A stretch of 41,120 bases of DNA, from positions 1 through 41,120 of the forward strand of contig NZ_SDKM01000041.1 in the NCBI RefSeq assembly GCF_004519545.1. Direction: 5' to 3'. The DNA comes from Nocardioides guangzhouensis. GTDB lineage: Bacteria; Actinomycetota; Actinomycetes; Propionibacteriales; Nocardioidaceae. Position numbers and translations under genes: made by a program. Each line of letters starts with the position of its first letter. Position 1 is the stretch's first letter. Positions 8,301 through 16,375 of this stretch are shown here, one piece after another. Under the pieces are notes generated by a model. That model worked only from the letters and a program-made list of their open reading frames with translations. It ran no database searches and was not told the origin of the DNA.

Positions 8301-9113
8301 TCAGATCCGGAAGAAGTGGTTGAGGTAGCGGTCGGCGACCGCACGCTCACCCCTGATGGTGCCCGAGTTGCTGCGCCCGAACGCGGTGAGCACGAAGCTG
8401 CCGGGGTCGAACTCGAGGGTGGTGATGTCGTCGACCGGCCCGCCGGCGTACTGCAGGCCGTCCTGCCCGATCGTCACCCGGGTGTCGCCGGCGTTCGGGC
8501 CGGAGGTGATCCGGATGCCGACCTCGCAGTCCTGTCCCTCCTGCGGCGAGGTGGTCGCCTGCCACAGCACGAACATGAACGGCGTCAGGAGGTCGGCGGC
8601 CTCGCCCGAGAGGCCGTGTGCGCGGCCGGTGCCCTGCCGGACGTCCCAGGAGTGCACGCCGTAGTCCATGAGCTGGAAGGCCGGGTAGAAGAACGCCGGC
8701 AACGGCCCCATGTAGAAGTGCGGGACCAGCAGGTCGGTCCAGTCCTCGGCGGTGAGCGCCTCGAAGGTCCCCATCATCTTGGCGAAGTCCTCACGGGCAC
8801 GGTCGACGAGCTCGGTCCGCGGCAGGTCCCGGAACGCCTGCGCCTGGGCGTCGACGCGCGCCGCCATCCCCGGCAGGCCGTACGCCGGGTCCACGTCGGC
8901 GTGGCTGCGGGCGGCGTCGAAGGAGACGAAGTACGCCTCGGTGGTGTCGACGAGGTGGCCGACGACGTCGCGCACCTGCCAGTGACCCGCACCTGTCGGG
9001 GCCTCCCAGCAGTCGTCGCTGTCGACCATTGTGAAGAACTGCTCGGCTTCGTTGCGCACGACCCGGAGGATCGTGTCCTTGCCCTCGTGGGACATGGCGT
9101 TCCACTGGCTCAT
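8301..9113 (-). CDS. Maleylpyruvate isomerase-family (DinB-like) mycothiol-dependent protein
   Basis: The 270-residue protein has an N-terminal DinB/MDMPI four-helix domain with the expected metal-site residues: His in DVVGHLVDTTEAY and the HSWDVR segment near residue 125-135. A C-terminal domain of about 100 residues (CEVGIRITSGPNAGDTRVTIGQDG) resembles the sterol-carrier-like tail of this family. Relatives use mycothiol as cofactor for isomerisation or thiol transfer. The ATG at 9111-9113 is chosen over GTG 9117-9119 because GGAGG lies 6 bases upstream of the ATG. It is the first gene of a probable pair with the VOC protein. Substrate unknown. Confidence 0.82.
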   Translation of the reverse strand: MSQWNAMSHEGKDTILRVVRNEAEQFFTMVDSDDCWEAPTGAGHWQVRDVVGHLVDTTEAYFVSFDAARSHADVDPAYGLPGMAARVDAQAQAFRDLPRTELVDRAREDFAKMMGTFEALTAEDWTDLLVPHFYMGPLPAFFYPAFQLMDYGVHSWDVRQGTGRAHGLSGEAADLLTPFMFVLWQATTSPQEGQDCEVGIRITSGPNAGDTRVTIGQDGLQYAGGPVDDITTLEFDPGSFVLTAFGRSNSGTIRGERAVADRYLNHFFRI

Positions 9114-9262
9114 GTCCACCCTCCCGTCGGTGAGAGAGGTCTCGTGGTCCGGGTCGGGGCAGGCCCGGCGTGGGCTGCGCCTCGCTCCGGCGGGCGGACC
9201 GCGGCGAGTCTTGGTTGATGCCTAAATTACACCGGCGAGGGGTGGGTGGCAGCGGGCCGCGG
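9114..9262. promoter_or_regulatory. Promoter region of the isomerase/VOC pair
   Basis: This 149-base gap contains one locally AT-rich island in GC-rich DNA, CCTAAATTACACC at 9221-9233. On the minus strand it reads TAATTT (9224-9229), a plausible -10 element about 110 bases upstream of the gene starting at 9113. No convincing -35 is visible. Confidence 0.35.
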
Positions 9263-9922
9263 TCAGAGCGGCCCGCCGCTCCAGTCCTCGCGGTGGGTGA
9301 GCTCCGCGATCGCGACCCGGGACAGCTTCGTGGGCTGGTGCTCCGGCCGGCCGAGCGGCACGACGCAGGCGACGGCGTACGGCGCGGGGATGCCGAGCAG
9401 CTCCTTGAGCCGCGGCTCCTCGGCCACCGCCATCGTCGTGATCGTGCCGCCGAAGCCCTCGTTGCGGGCGGCCAGCAGGATGTTCCAGACGAGCGGGTAG
9501 ACCGACGCCCCGCCGACAATCCCGATCCGGTCGAGGTCCCGGTCCAGTGCGGCCACCACCCGCAGGTCGACCACGACCACCAGCACCACCGGGGCGGTGA
9601 GCAGCGGCCGGGTGAAGTCGGAGGGTACGGCGGTCGCGGCGACCTCCTCGTCGGTGACCGCGCTCGGGTCGACGGTGTTCCACGGGTTCTCGCCGGCCAG
9701 GCGCTGCGCCATGTAGCGGCGTACCGGCGGCTCGGTCAGCTCGACCAGCGCACGGCGGGTCGCCTCCGCGCGCACCACGACGATCCGGGTGCCCTGGCGG
9801 TTGCCGCCGCTCGGGGCGAACCGGGCGTTCTCGAGGATCAGCCGGAGCGTCTCGTCGGGCAGCGGGTCGTCGGTGAACCGCCGGACCGCCGAGGTGGTCC
9901 GCATGACGTCGTACAGCTCCAC
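9263..9922 (-). CDS. Nitroreductase family protein
   Basis: Predicted FMN-dependent NAD(P)H oxidoreductase of 219 residues. The N-terminal RTTSAVRRFTDDPLPDE and RFAPSGGNRQGTRIVVVR are the classic FMN-binding Arg/Ser and Pro-Ser-Gly-Asn segments. The C-terminal half has GGASVYPLVWNILLAARNEG, then LKELLGIP and VVPLGRPEHQP, also typical of the family. The GTG start at 9920-9922 has GGAGG 5 bases upstream. It lies 51 bases downstream of panB on the same strand. Substrate is not predictable. Confidence 0.88.
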   Translation of the reverse strand: MELYDVMRTTSAVRRFTDDPLPDETLRLILENARFAPSGGNRQGTRIVVVRAEATRRALVELTEPPVRRYMAQRLAGENPWNTVDPSAVTDEEVAATAVPSDFTRPLLTAPVVLVVVVDLRVVAALDRDLDRIGIVGGASVYPLVWNILLAARNEGFGGTITTMAVAEEPRLKELLGIPAPYAVACVVPLGRPEHQPTKLSRVAIAELTHREDWSGGPL

Positions 9923-9973
9923 GGGACCTCCTCGGTCGGCCTGGCTCGTTCCGGTGCTCGGGTCAGGCGGGGC

Positions 9974-10846
9974 TCAGAACGTGTGCTCCGGGCCGGGGAA
10001 GGTGCCGGCCCGCACGTCGGCAGCGAAGTCCTGCGCGCCCTTGAGCAGCACGCCGTGCACGTCGGCGTACTGCTTGACGAACTTGGCCATCCGGCCGGTG
10101 CGCAGGCCGAACGCGTCCTGCCAGACCAGCACCTGGCCGTCGCACTCGACGCCGGCACCGATCCCGATGGTCGGGATCGCGAGCTCCTTGGTCACCTGCG
10201 CGGCGACGTCGCCCGGCACCATCTCCATGACCAACGCGAACGCGCCCGCGGCCTCGACCGCCTTCGCGTCGTCGATGATCCGGCGAGCGGTGTCGCCCCG
10301 GCCCTGGACGCGGTAGCCGCCGAGACTGTGCTCGCTCTGCGGGGTGAAGCCGATGTGCGCCATCACCGGGATGCCGCCGGTGGTCATCTTCTCGATCTGC
10401 GGCACCATCTCCTGGCCGCCCTCGAGCTTCACGCAGTGCGCGCCGCCTTCCTTCATGAAGCGGACGCCGGTGTGGTACGCCTGCTCCGGCGAGGCCTGGT
10501 AGGACCCGAACGGCAGGTCGCCGACGACCAGCGCCCGTCGTACGGACCGGCTGACGGCGCGGGTCAGCGGGATCAGCTCGTCGACGGTCACCGGAAGGGA
10601 GGTCTCGTTGCCGTAGACGTTGTTGGACGCGCTGTCGCCGACGAGCAGCACCTCGATGCCGGCCTCGTCGAAGGTCTGGGCGGCGTACTGCTCGTAGGCG
10701 GTCAGCATCGCGAACCGCTCGCCACGCTCCTTCATCTCGCGCAGGTGGTGCGTGCGGACCCGCTTGACGGGTGCCGCGGTGGACGGCGACGTCGCTCCCG
10801 ACGCCGCCTGCGGACCGGTGCCGTACGGCGCGGTCTCCTCGCTCAT
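9974..10846 (-). CDS. panB: 3-methyl-2-oxobutanoate hydroxymethyltransferase (ketopantoate synthase)
   Basis: First committed enzyme of pantothenate and coenzyme A biosynthesis: transfers a hydroxymethyl group from methylenetetrahydrofolate to 2-oxoisovalerate. The 290-residue product shows AMLTAYEQYAAQTFDEAG, VLLVGDSASNNVYG (metal-binding Asp), VVGDLPFGSYQ, EGGAHCVKLEGG, VMAHIGFTPQSEHSLGGYRV and TIGIGAGVECDGQVLVWQD. An N-terminal tail of about 35 residues is variable. The start ATG 10844-10846 is preceded by AAGGAG on the minus strand. It is the upstream gene relative to the nitroreductase gene. Confidence 0.95.
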   Translation of the reverse strand: MSEETAPYGTGPQAASGATSPSTAAPVKRVRTHHLREMKERGERFAMLTAYEQYAAQTFDEAGIEVLLVGDSASNNVYGNETSLPVTVDELIPLTRAVSRSVRRALVVGDLPFGSYQASPEQAYHTGVRFMKEGGAHCVKLEGGQEMVPQIEKMTTGGIPVMAHIGFTPQSEHSLGGYRVQGRGDTARRIIDDAKAVEAAGAFALVMEMVPGDVAAQVTKELAIPTIGIGAGVECDGQVLVWQDAFGLRTGRMAKFVKQYADVHGVLLKGAQDFAADVRAGTFPGPEHTF

Positions 10847-11334
10847 GTCGAGCTCCTTCGGACGTTGTTCTCGTGGCTCCTCGGTCGGAGTCCCCGGACG
10901 TCTCTCAGGCTAGACCTGCACCCGCCCGGTCCTCCCTGTGTCCCTCGTCACCCCACCTCTTGTCCCGACCCCGCCGAGCGGCCAGGTCTTGTGCCCCGCT
11001 GGTTGAGGAGCAAGCGCCGGCGAGCGTCTCGAAACCACGGGGGTGTGTCCGGCGGTGCCCGCGTGTCGCACGTCCTGGTCGATATCCGCGCGGATCTCCA
11101 GCCGCACAGGGCGACACGCCGTACGGCGGCACAGGTCAGGCGATCCGTGCATTCGTCGGGTGATCCGGCCTCGAGGACATGACGTGCGCACGGCGTCTGG
11201 GCTCTGGGGCGGGAGTCGGGCAGGATGTCCGCTCGATCACTTCGCGGATCGCCGTGCGGCCCGCAGATCGGAAAGTTATGCTTGCCGTTAGCGGGCCGGG
11301 ACCGCCTCGCCCCGCAGCCTTCTCGGAGGTTCCG
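10847..11334. other. Gene-free interval between panB and the secreted phosphatase-fold gene
   Basis: No supported gene in these 488 bases. A -10-like TAGCCT (minus strand, 10907-10912) may serve panB, and TATGCT (plus, 11277-11282) may serve the gene at 11335. A dispersed repeat copy occupies 11000-11038. The rest contains no clear hairpin, RNA gene or coding frame. Confidence 0.5.
11000..11038 (-). repeat. Dispersed palindromic repeat, copy A (intergenic)
   Basis: Read on the minus strand, these 39 bases begin GTGGTTTCGAGACGCTCGCC and match 35 of 39 positions of the copy inside nadE (13859-13897). The outer ends are partly complementary (GTGGT and ACCA-type ends), and the middle has GCTCGC-type units either side of a short spacer. 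This copy lies in non-coding DNA between panB and the phosphatase-fold gene. Confidence 0.8.
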
Positions 11335-12225
11335 ATGACCCGAAGCCGATGGACGCTCCCCGCTGCCCTCGTGGTGGCCCTGGGCCTGGCCGCGCCGCTG
11401 GCGACCGTTCCCGCAAGCCAGGGCGCGGTTGCTGCCCAGACCGTGACGACCCGGATGGGCACCTACAACATCCGTGCCGGGGTCAGCACGGCGACCTTCG
11501 AGCGTGCCGTGCGCGACCTGGCGACCCGGGTCGACGTGGCCGGTCTGCAGGAGGTCAACCACCGTGACAAGGAAGCCGTGCTGGCGAACCTGCCCGGCTT
11601 CGGCTACTTCCGTCCCGCGCGCGGCTACGGCGAGCAGAACCCCGTCATCTGGGACAGCAGTCGCTTCACGAAGCTCTCCGCGACGCACCGGCGGCTGAGC
11701 GCCCGCACCTACATCGGCAACGAGCTCGGCAGGCCCGGGCAGTACGTCGCTCCGATCTTCTCGGCGGTGGTCCGGCTGCGTGACGACACCACGCGCCAGC
11801 GGCTGACCGTGGTCAACGTCCACCTGACCCCCGGCGCCGTGTACGGCGGCAACCCGGTGCCCGGGCGACCCCGGGTCTGGCGCCTCTTCACCCGTCAGAT
11901 CGCGAACCTGATGGACGTCGTGGCGGCCGAGAAGCGCAGCGCCAAGGTCTTCGTCACCGGCGACTTCAACGTGGGGTGGGTCGCCGACGAACGGACCCGG
12001 CGCACGAAGCTGCCGTTCATGAGCTTCCGCCGTCAGAGCTTCGCCTCCAACTGGGCGACGCGGCACGACTGGAATCGCGGCACCCACTCGAAGTCGCTGA
12101 TCGACCAGGTCTGGACGAACCAGCGCGCGGCGACGGCCTCCGTCATCTTCTCGATGGGCTACTCCGACCACTACCCGGGGATCGGCACCTACCAGCTCCC
12201 CGTCGCCACCACCACGGCCGGCTGA
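11335..12225 (+). CDS. Secreted endonuclease/exonuclease/phosphatase-fold protein
   Basis: Predicted exported phosphodiesterase, nuclease or phosphatase of the DNase I-like (EEP) superfamily, 296 residues. A signal peptide (MTRSRWTLPAALVVALGLAA, cleavage near residue 33) is followed by the conserved motifs: GTYNIRAG, VAGLQEVN (metal-binding Glu), VVNVHLTPG, VFVTGDFNVGW (Asp and Asn) and SDHYPG (catalytic Asp-His). The ATG at 11335 has GGAGGT 4 bases upstream. Substrate is unknown; it could be nucleic acid, a phosphoinositide or another phosphodiester. Confidence 0.85.
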   Translation: MTRSRWTLPAALVVALGLAAPLATVPASQGAVAAQTVTTRMGTYNIRAGVSTATFERAVRDLATRVDVAGLQEVNHRDKEAVLANLPGFGYFRPARGYGEQNPVIWDSSRFTKLSATHRRLSARTYIGNELGRPGQYVAPIFSAVVRLRDDTTRQRLTVVNVHLTPGAVYGGNPVPGRPRVWRLFTRQIANLMDVVAAEKRSAKVFVTGDFNVGWVADERTRRTKLPFMSFRRQSFASNWATRHDWNRGTHSKSLIDQVWTNQRAATASVIFSMGYSDHYPGIGTYQLPVATTTAG

Positions 12226-12250
12226 CGGTCGGGTAGGCGACGATGGGGGC

Positions 12251-12922
12251 ATGACTCCGACGAGCGAGCCCCGGGACTGGGACGTCCGGGCCGACGAGCT
12301 GGCCACCGCCGCGATCGGGCGGGAGCAGCCGACGGCCTGGTTCGACGAGCTGTACGCCGAGGGGCTTGCCGGCGCGGTCAGCATGCCGTGGGACCGGGTC
12401 GAGCCCCAGGTCCTGCTGAAGGAGTGGGCCGGCCGCCAGGGCCTGGACGGGACCGGCCGGACAGCGGTCGTGGTCGGCTGCGGCCTCGGCGCGGACGCGG
12501 TGTACCTCGCGTCGCTCGGGTTCACCGTGACCGCCTTCGACGTGGCCCCCACCGCCGTCGAGGTGGCCCGCGAGCGGTTCGCCGGGTCCGGCGTCGACTT
12601 CCGGGTCGCCGACCTGCTCGCGCTGCCGCCGGAGTGGCAGCGGTCCTTCGACCTGGTCGTCGAGATCTTCACCCTGCAGGCGCTGCCCGAACCGCCGCGC
12701 TCCGCGGCGGCGCAGGCAGTGACCGGGCTGGTCGCGGACGGCGGCACGCTGCTCGCCATCGCGTTCCGGGCCGACGGGTCGTCGCCCGCCGACGCCGGCC
12801 CGCCGTTCCCGCTGGAGCGCGGGTTCGTGGAGGGCCTGGCCCGGGACGGGCTGGAGGTGGTCCTGATCGAGGAGCTCGACGGCGCCCGGGCGGCCGCGTG
12901 GCGCGCGACGTACCGCCGGTGA
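12251..12922 (+). CDS. Class I SAM-dependent methyltransferase
   Basis: The 223-residue cytoplasmic protein has the SAM-binding motif I (AVVVGCGLGADAVYLASLGF) near residues 75-95, the acidic motif II (VTAFDVAP) that would bind the ribose, and FRVADLLALPPEW plus FDLVVEIFTLQALP for motifs III and IV. The overall pattern resembles thiopurine- or tellurite-type small-molecule methyltransferases. The ATG at 12251 lies 25 bases after the upstream stop without a good ribosome binding site. Substrate unknown. Confidence 0.85.
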   Translation: MTPTSEPRDWDVRADELATAAIGREQPTAWFDELYAEGLAGAVSMPWDRVEPQVLLKEWAGRQGLDGTGRTAVVVGCGLGADAVYLASLGFTVTAFDVAPTAVEVARERFAGSGVDFRVADLLALPPEWQRSFDLVVEIFTLQALPEPPRSAAAQAVTGLVADGGTLLAIAFRADGSSPADAGPPFPLERGFVEGLARDGLEVVLIEELDGARAAAWRATYRR

Positions 12923-12939
12923 GCGGCGCACGCCACCCC

Positions 12940-12945
12940 TAGACT
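12940..12945 (+). promoter_or_regulatory. -10 element TAGACT of a probably leaderless nadE transcript
   Basis: TAGACT ends 6 bases before the GTG start of nadE (12952). No Shine-Dalgarno sequence is present in between. The spacing places the expected first transcribed base at or next to the start codon. Confidence 0.5.
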
Positions 12946-12951
12946 CGAACC

Positions 12952-15051
12952 GTGGACTTCTACAGCGCCTACGCCCACGGCTTCGCGCGGGTGGCCGCAT
13001 GCACGGTCCCCGTCACGGTCGCGGACCCGGCCGCGAACGCCGCCGCGGTGCTTGCCGAGGCCCGGGCCTGTCACGAGGACGGCGTCGCGGTCGCGGTGTT
13101 CCCGGAGCTGGCGCTGAGCGGCTACGCCATCGACGACCTCTTCCTCCAGGACACCCTGCTCGACGGGGTGGTCGCAGCGGTGGAGGAGATCGTCGCGGCG
13201 AGCGTCGACCTGCGTCCGGTGATCGTGGCCGGCGCGCCGCTGGTGCACGGCACCCGGGTGCTCAACTGCGCGGTGGTGATCCACCGCGGCGCGGTGCTCG
13301 GCGTCGCTCCCAAGTCCTACCTCCCGACGTACCGCGAGTTCTACGAGCGCCGGCACTTCGCCCCCGGCGACGACCGGCGCGGGTCCACGATCGTGCTCGG
13401 CGGCCGCGAGGTGCCGTTCGGGCCGGACCTCATCTTCAGCGCCACCGACGTGCCCGGCCTGGCGCTGCACGTCGAGATCTGCGAGGACATGTGGGTGCCG
13501 GTGCCACCGAGCGCCGAGGCCGCCCTGGCCGGGGCCACCGTGCTGGCCAACCTGTCCGGAAGCCCGATCACAGTCGCGAGGGCCGAGGACCGGCGGCTGC
13601 TGGTGCGCAGCGCCAGCGCGCGGTGCCTCGCGGCGTACCTCTACGCCGCGGCCGGACAGGGCGAGTCCACCACCGACCTGTCGTGGGACGGTCAGACCCT
13701 GGTCTACGAGGTGGGTGACCTGCTCGCCGAGACCGAGCGGTTCCCCGAGGGGGCACGGCGCAGCGTCGCCGACGTCGACCTCGACCGGATCCGGCAGGAG
13801 CGGCTGCGGCAGGGGACGTTCGACGACAACCGGCGGACGCTGGGGATCGGGCCGGATGGTGGTCTCGAGACGCTCGCTGGCGCTCGCTCCTCGACCACCG
13901 GGGAGGGCGGCAGGTCGTTCCGGCGGATCGGGTTCAGAGTCAGCCCGCCGGAGGGCGACATCGGGCTGCGGCGCAAGGTCGACCGGTTCCCGTTCGTTCC
14001 GGACGACCCGCAGCGGCTGGCCCTGGACTGCTACGAGGCCTACAACATCCAGGTCTCCGGGCTCGAGCAGCGGCTGCACGCGATCGGCCAGCCCAAGGTC
14101 GTCATCGGCGTCAGCGGCGGCCTCGACTCGACGCACGCGCTGATCGTGGCCGCCCGCGCGATGGACCGGCTGGGCCGCCCGCGCAGCGACATCCACGCGT
14201 TCACGATGCCGGGCTTCGCGACCGGCGAGACCACGAAGTCCTACGCCACCCGGCTGTCCAAGGCGCTCGGGGTCACCTTCGAGGAGCTCGACATCACGCC
14301 GGCCGCGCGGCAGATGCTGCACGACCTCGACCACCCCTTCTCCGAGGGAGAGCCGGTCTACGACGTCACGTTCGAGAACGTGCAGGCCGGGCTGCGCACC
14401 GACTACCTCTTCCGGCTGGCCAACCACCGCGGCGGCATCGTGCTCGGCACGGGCGACCTGTCGGAGCTCGCACTCGGCTGGTGCACGTACGGCGTCGGGG
14501 ACCAGATGTCGCACTACGCCGTCAACACCGGCGTGCCCAAGACGCTGATCCAGCACCTGATCCGCTGGGTGATCTCCGAGCGTGAGTTCGACGACGACAC
14601 CAACGAGGTGCTCGGGGAGATCCTCGACCAGGAGATCACCCCCGAGCTGATCCCCACCGAGGAGGGCAAGAAGCCGCAGGCGACCGAGGACTCCGTCGGG
14701 CCCTACTCGCTGCAGGACTTCACGCTGTTCCACGTGCTGCGGCGCGGGGCCCGGCCGGGCAAGATCGCGTTCCTGGCCTGGCACGCGTGGCACGACCCGG
14801 AGGCGGGGGAGTGGCCCCCGGGCTTCCCGGTCGAGCGCCGCACGGCGTACGACCTGGCCGCGGTCCGCCACTGGCTCGAGGTCTTCGTGAAGCGGTTCTT
14901 CTCCAGCCAGTTCAAGCGATCGGCGCTGCCGAACGGACCCAAGGTGAGCGCCGGCGGGTCGCTGTCGCCGCGCGGTGACTGGCGGATGCCGTCGGATGCC
15001 GGCGCGGCGGCCTGGCTGGCCGAGATCGAACGCAGCGTCCCGACCGCCTGA
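12952..15051 (+). CDS. nadE: Glutamine-dependent NAD+ synthetase
   Basis: Last step of NAD synthesis: amidates deamido-NAD using ammonia from glutamine. The 699-residue protein fuses an N-terminal nitrilase-type glutaminase and a C-terminal ATP-dependent synthetase. The glutaminase triad is visible: Glu52 (FPELALSGY), Lys121 (APKSYLPTYREF) and Cys177 (EICEDMW). The P-loop is SGGLDST at residues 388-394. The mycobacterial type is about 680 residues; the extra length here fits residues 303-316, which are encoded by a dispersed repeat (13859-13897) in the linker between domains. The GTG at 12952 is supported by MDFYSAYAHGFARVA homology and by the adjacent TAGACT. Confidence 0.95.
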   Translation: MDFYSAYAHGFARVAACTVPVTVADPAANAAAVLAEARACHEDGVAVAVFPELALSGYAIDDLFLQDTLLDGVVAAVEEIVAASVDLRPVIVAGAPLVHGTRVLNCAVVIHRGAVLGVAPKSYLPTYREFYERRHFAPGDDRRGSTIVLGGREVPFGPDLIFSATDVPGLALHVEICEDMWVPVPPSAEAALAGATVLANLSGSPITVARAEDRRLLVRSASARCLAAYLYAAAGQGESTTDLSWDGQTLVYEVGDLLAETERFPEGARRSVADVDLDRIRQERLRQGTFDDNRRTLGIGPDGGLETLAGARSSTTGEGGRSFRRIGFRVSPPEGDIGLRRKVDRFPFVPDDPQRLALDCYEAYNIQVSGLEQRLHAIGQPKVVIGVSGGLDSTHALIVAARAMDRLGRPRSDIHAFTMPGFATGETTKSYATRLSKALGVTFEELDITPAARQMLHDLDHPFSEGEPVYDVTFENVQAGLRTDYLFRLANHRGGIVLGTGDLSELALGWCTYGVGDQMSHYAVNTGVPKTLIQHLIRWVISEREFDDDTNEVLGEILDQEITPELIPTEEGKKPQATEDSVGPYSLQDFTLFHVLRRGARPGKIAFLAWHAWHDPEAGEWPPGFPVERRTAYDLAAVRHWLEVFVKRFFSSQFKRSALPNGPKVSAGGSLSPRGDWRMPSDAGAAAWLAEIERSVPTA
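13859..13897 (+). repeat. Dispersed palindromic repeat, copy B, in frame inside nadE
   Basis: These 39 bases start GTGGTCTCGAGACGCTCGCT and match copy A (11000-11038, opposite strand) at 35 of 39 positions. With one flanking base each side the ends are GGTGGTC and GACCACC, an inverted repeat. The repeat is read through as GGLETLAGARSSTT in the nadE linker, without a stop or frameshift. Confidence 0.85.
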
Positions 15052-15074
15052 CCGCCGCACCCGTGCAGGTCAGG
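15047..15074. terminator. Hairpin spanning both stop codons of convergent nadE and DoxX-like gene
   Basis: CCTGACC (15047-15053) and GGTCAGG (15068-15074) form a perfect 7 bp stem with a 14-base loop. The stop codons of both genes (15049-15051 and 15070-15072) lie within the arms. The position suits a compact bidirectional terminator. Confidence 0.45.
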
Positions 15075-15534
15075 TGGTCTCCTCCCGGTGGTGGAACGTC
15101 GCGGCCAGCCGGGCCAGGGCCAGCGCGGCCACGAGCAGGCCGACGTCGCGCAGTGCGATGTCGTAGTACTCGCCGGTCGACACGAGGTTGACGATGATGC
15201 CGGCCAGCCACAGGGCGACGACGTACCCGCCGATCCGGGGCGCCAGCGCGACCAGCACGCCGGCGAGGATCTCGACCACGCCGACGGCGTACATCGCCTG
15301 CTGGGCGGTGCCCGGGACGAGGTCGTTCACCCAGCCCGCGAGGTAGCCCGCCCAGTTGTCGGTGAGCACCTCGGCGAACTTGTCGACGCCGAACAGGATC
15401 GGGGCCACCACGAAGGTCGCCCAGAGCATGAGGAAGGCCTGGCGGGCCGGTGCCACGTGCGTGATCGTCGCGATGTCGTGCATCTCGCCGCGCATGTCCT
15501 CGACCATGTCGTGCCAGGTGTGGGTGAGGGCCAT
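15070..15534 (-). CDS. DoxX-like membrane protein
   Basis: A 154-residue protein with four predicted transmembrane helices (about 32-50, 78-100, 102-122 and 127-147), with Gly-rich and small-residue helices like those of the DoxX/DoxD family. The tail HHREETT is polar. The ATG at 15532-15534 is preceded by GGAGG (spacing 6). It diverges from a Cys-rich helix-turn-helix regulator. Such pairing suggests control by that regulator and a role in redox or thiol stress, but this is inference. Confidence 0.75.
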   Translation of the reverse strand: MALTHTWHDMVEDMRGEMHDIATITHVAPARQAFLMLWATFVVAPILFGVDKFAEVLTDNWAGYLAGWVNDLVPGTAQQAMYAVGVVEILAGVLVALAPRIGGYVVALWLAGIIVNLVSTGEYYDIALRDVGLLVAALALARLAATFHHREETT

Positions 15535-15649
15535 CTCTGCCTCCGGTCTATGAGAAGTTGATTTCGACGATAGACCTGCGAGACTCTTTCAGCAACGGGT
15601 CTGTCCGTTAGACTTCCGGGGTGGTCCGGGGTCTGTTAGAAAGGGGCCC
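15535..15649. promoter_or_regulatory. Divergent promoter/operator region with repeated GTCTA/TAGAC boxes
   Basis: The gap between the DoxX-like gene and its regulator contains an inverted repeat GTCTAT (15546-15551) / ATAGAC (15570-15575), then GTCT (15599-15602) with TTAGAC (15608-15613), and GTCTG (15631-15635) with TTAGA (15636-15640). For the membrane gene, minus-strand TTGCTG, a 17-base spacer and TATCGT form a plausible promoter overlapping the first inverted repeat. For the regulator, TAGACT at 15609-15614 may be a -10. The boxes are likely binding sites of the adjacent regulator. Confidence 0.5.
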
Positions 15650-16375
15650 ATGTCCATGGACGAGGCCTTCGGTCGCCGTGTGACCAAGCTGGGGGCGCTC
15701 GCGGATCCGGTCCGCCGGGCGCTCTACCGCTTCGTGGCCGACCAGCCGGGCGCAGTGAGCCGCGAGCAGGCCGCCGACGGCGTCGCCGTGCCCCGTCACA
15801 CCGCCAAGTTCCACCTCGACCGGTTGGTCGACGAGGGCCTGCTGGTCACCGAGTTCCGCAGGCTCACCGGTCGCACCGGCCCGGGTGCCGGACGCCCTGC
15901 CAAGCTCTACCGCCGCTCGGGCAAGGAGGTCGCGGTCAGCCTGCCGCACCGCAGCTACGACCTCGCCGGCGACGTGCTCGCCGACGCGGTCGAACGCTCC
16001 CTGGCCGGTACGCCGATCGAGGACGCCGTGCGCGCGGCCGCCGGCGACGCGGGCGCCCGGGCGGTCGAGGCGAGCGAGCCCGACCCCGGTGCCACCGATC
16101 TGGACCGGGTGGCCGGCGTGCTCGCCACGTTCGGCTTCGAGCCCCGCGTCGACGGTGACCTGCTGCTGCACAATTGCCCCTTCGACCGGCTCGCCTCGGA
16201 CCACACCGAGCTGGTCTGCGGGATGAACCTGGCCTTCGTCGAGGCGGTCGCCGACGGGCTCGGCTGCACCGGGGTCGAGCCCGGGCTCGACCCCGATCCG
16301 GCCCGCTGCTGCGTCCGGGTCCGCGACGGTGCGGCAGGCGGCGCGCCCGAACGTGGACGGGGCGCCACCGCCTGA
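15650..16375 (+). CDS. Helix-turn-helix regulator with C-terminal cysteine cluster (SufR/ArsR-like)
   Basis: A 241-residue DNA-binding protein. The N-terminal winged helix (about 12-75: LADPVRRALYRFVADQPGA, then HTAKFHLDRLVDEGLLVTEF) is of ArsR/DeoR type, followed by GAGRPAKLYRRS. The C-terminal half has Cys residues in HNCPFDRLASDHTELVCGMN and ARCCVRV. The same Cys pattern occurs in Fe-S-sensing SufR-type repressors, so an iron-sulphur or redox sensor is likely. AAAGGGG precedes the ATG at 15650; a second ATG at 15656 is possible. No suf genes are nearby. The divergent DoxX-like gene is the obvious target. Confidence 0.8.
   Translation: MSMDEAFGRRVTKLGALADPVRRALYRFVADQPGAVSREQAADGVAVPRHTAKFHLDRLVDEGLLVTEFRRLTGRTGPGAGRPAKLYRRSGKEVAVSLPHRSYDLAGDVLADAVERSLAGTPIEDAVRAAAGDAGARAVEASEPDPGATDLDRVAGVLATFGFEPRVDGDLLLHNCPFDRLASDHTELVCGMNLAFVEAVADGLGCTGVEPGLDPDPARCCVRVRDGAAGGAPERGRGATA

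Noticed and set aside
9170..11182. A 670-codon plus-strand frame over nitroreductase and panB
   Set aside because: Antisense to two well-recognised enzymes; low-complexity product.
10948..15060. A 1,370-codon open frame on the minus strand opposite the phosphatase-fold gene, methyltransferase and nadE
   Set aside because: Same artefact: it crosses three real genes and non-coding DNA, and its sequence is dominated by Arg/Gly/Val without domain motifs.
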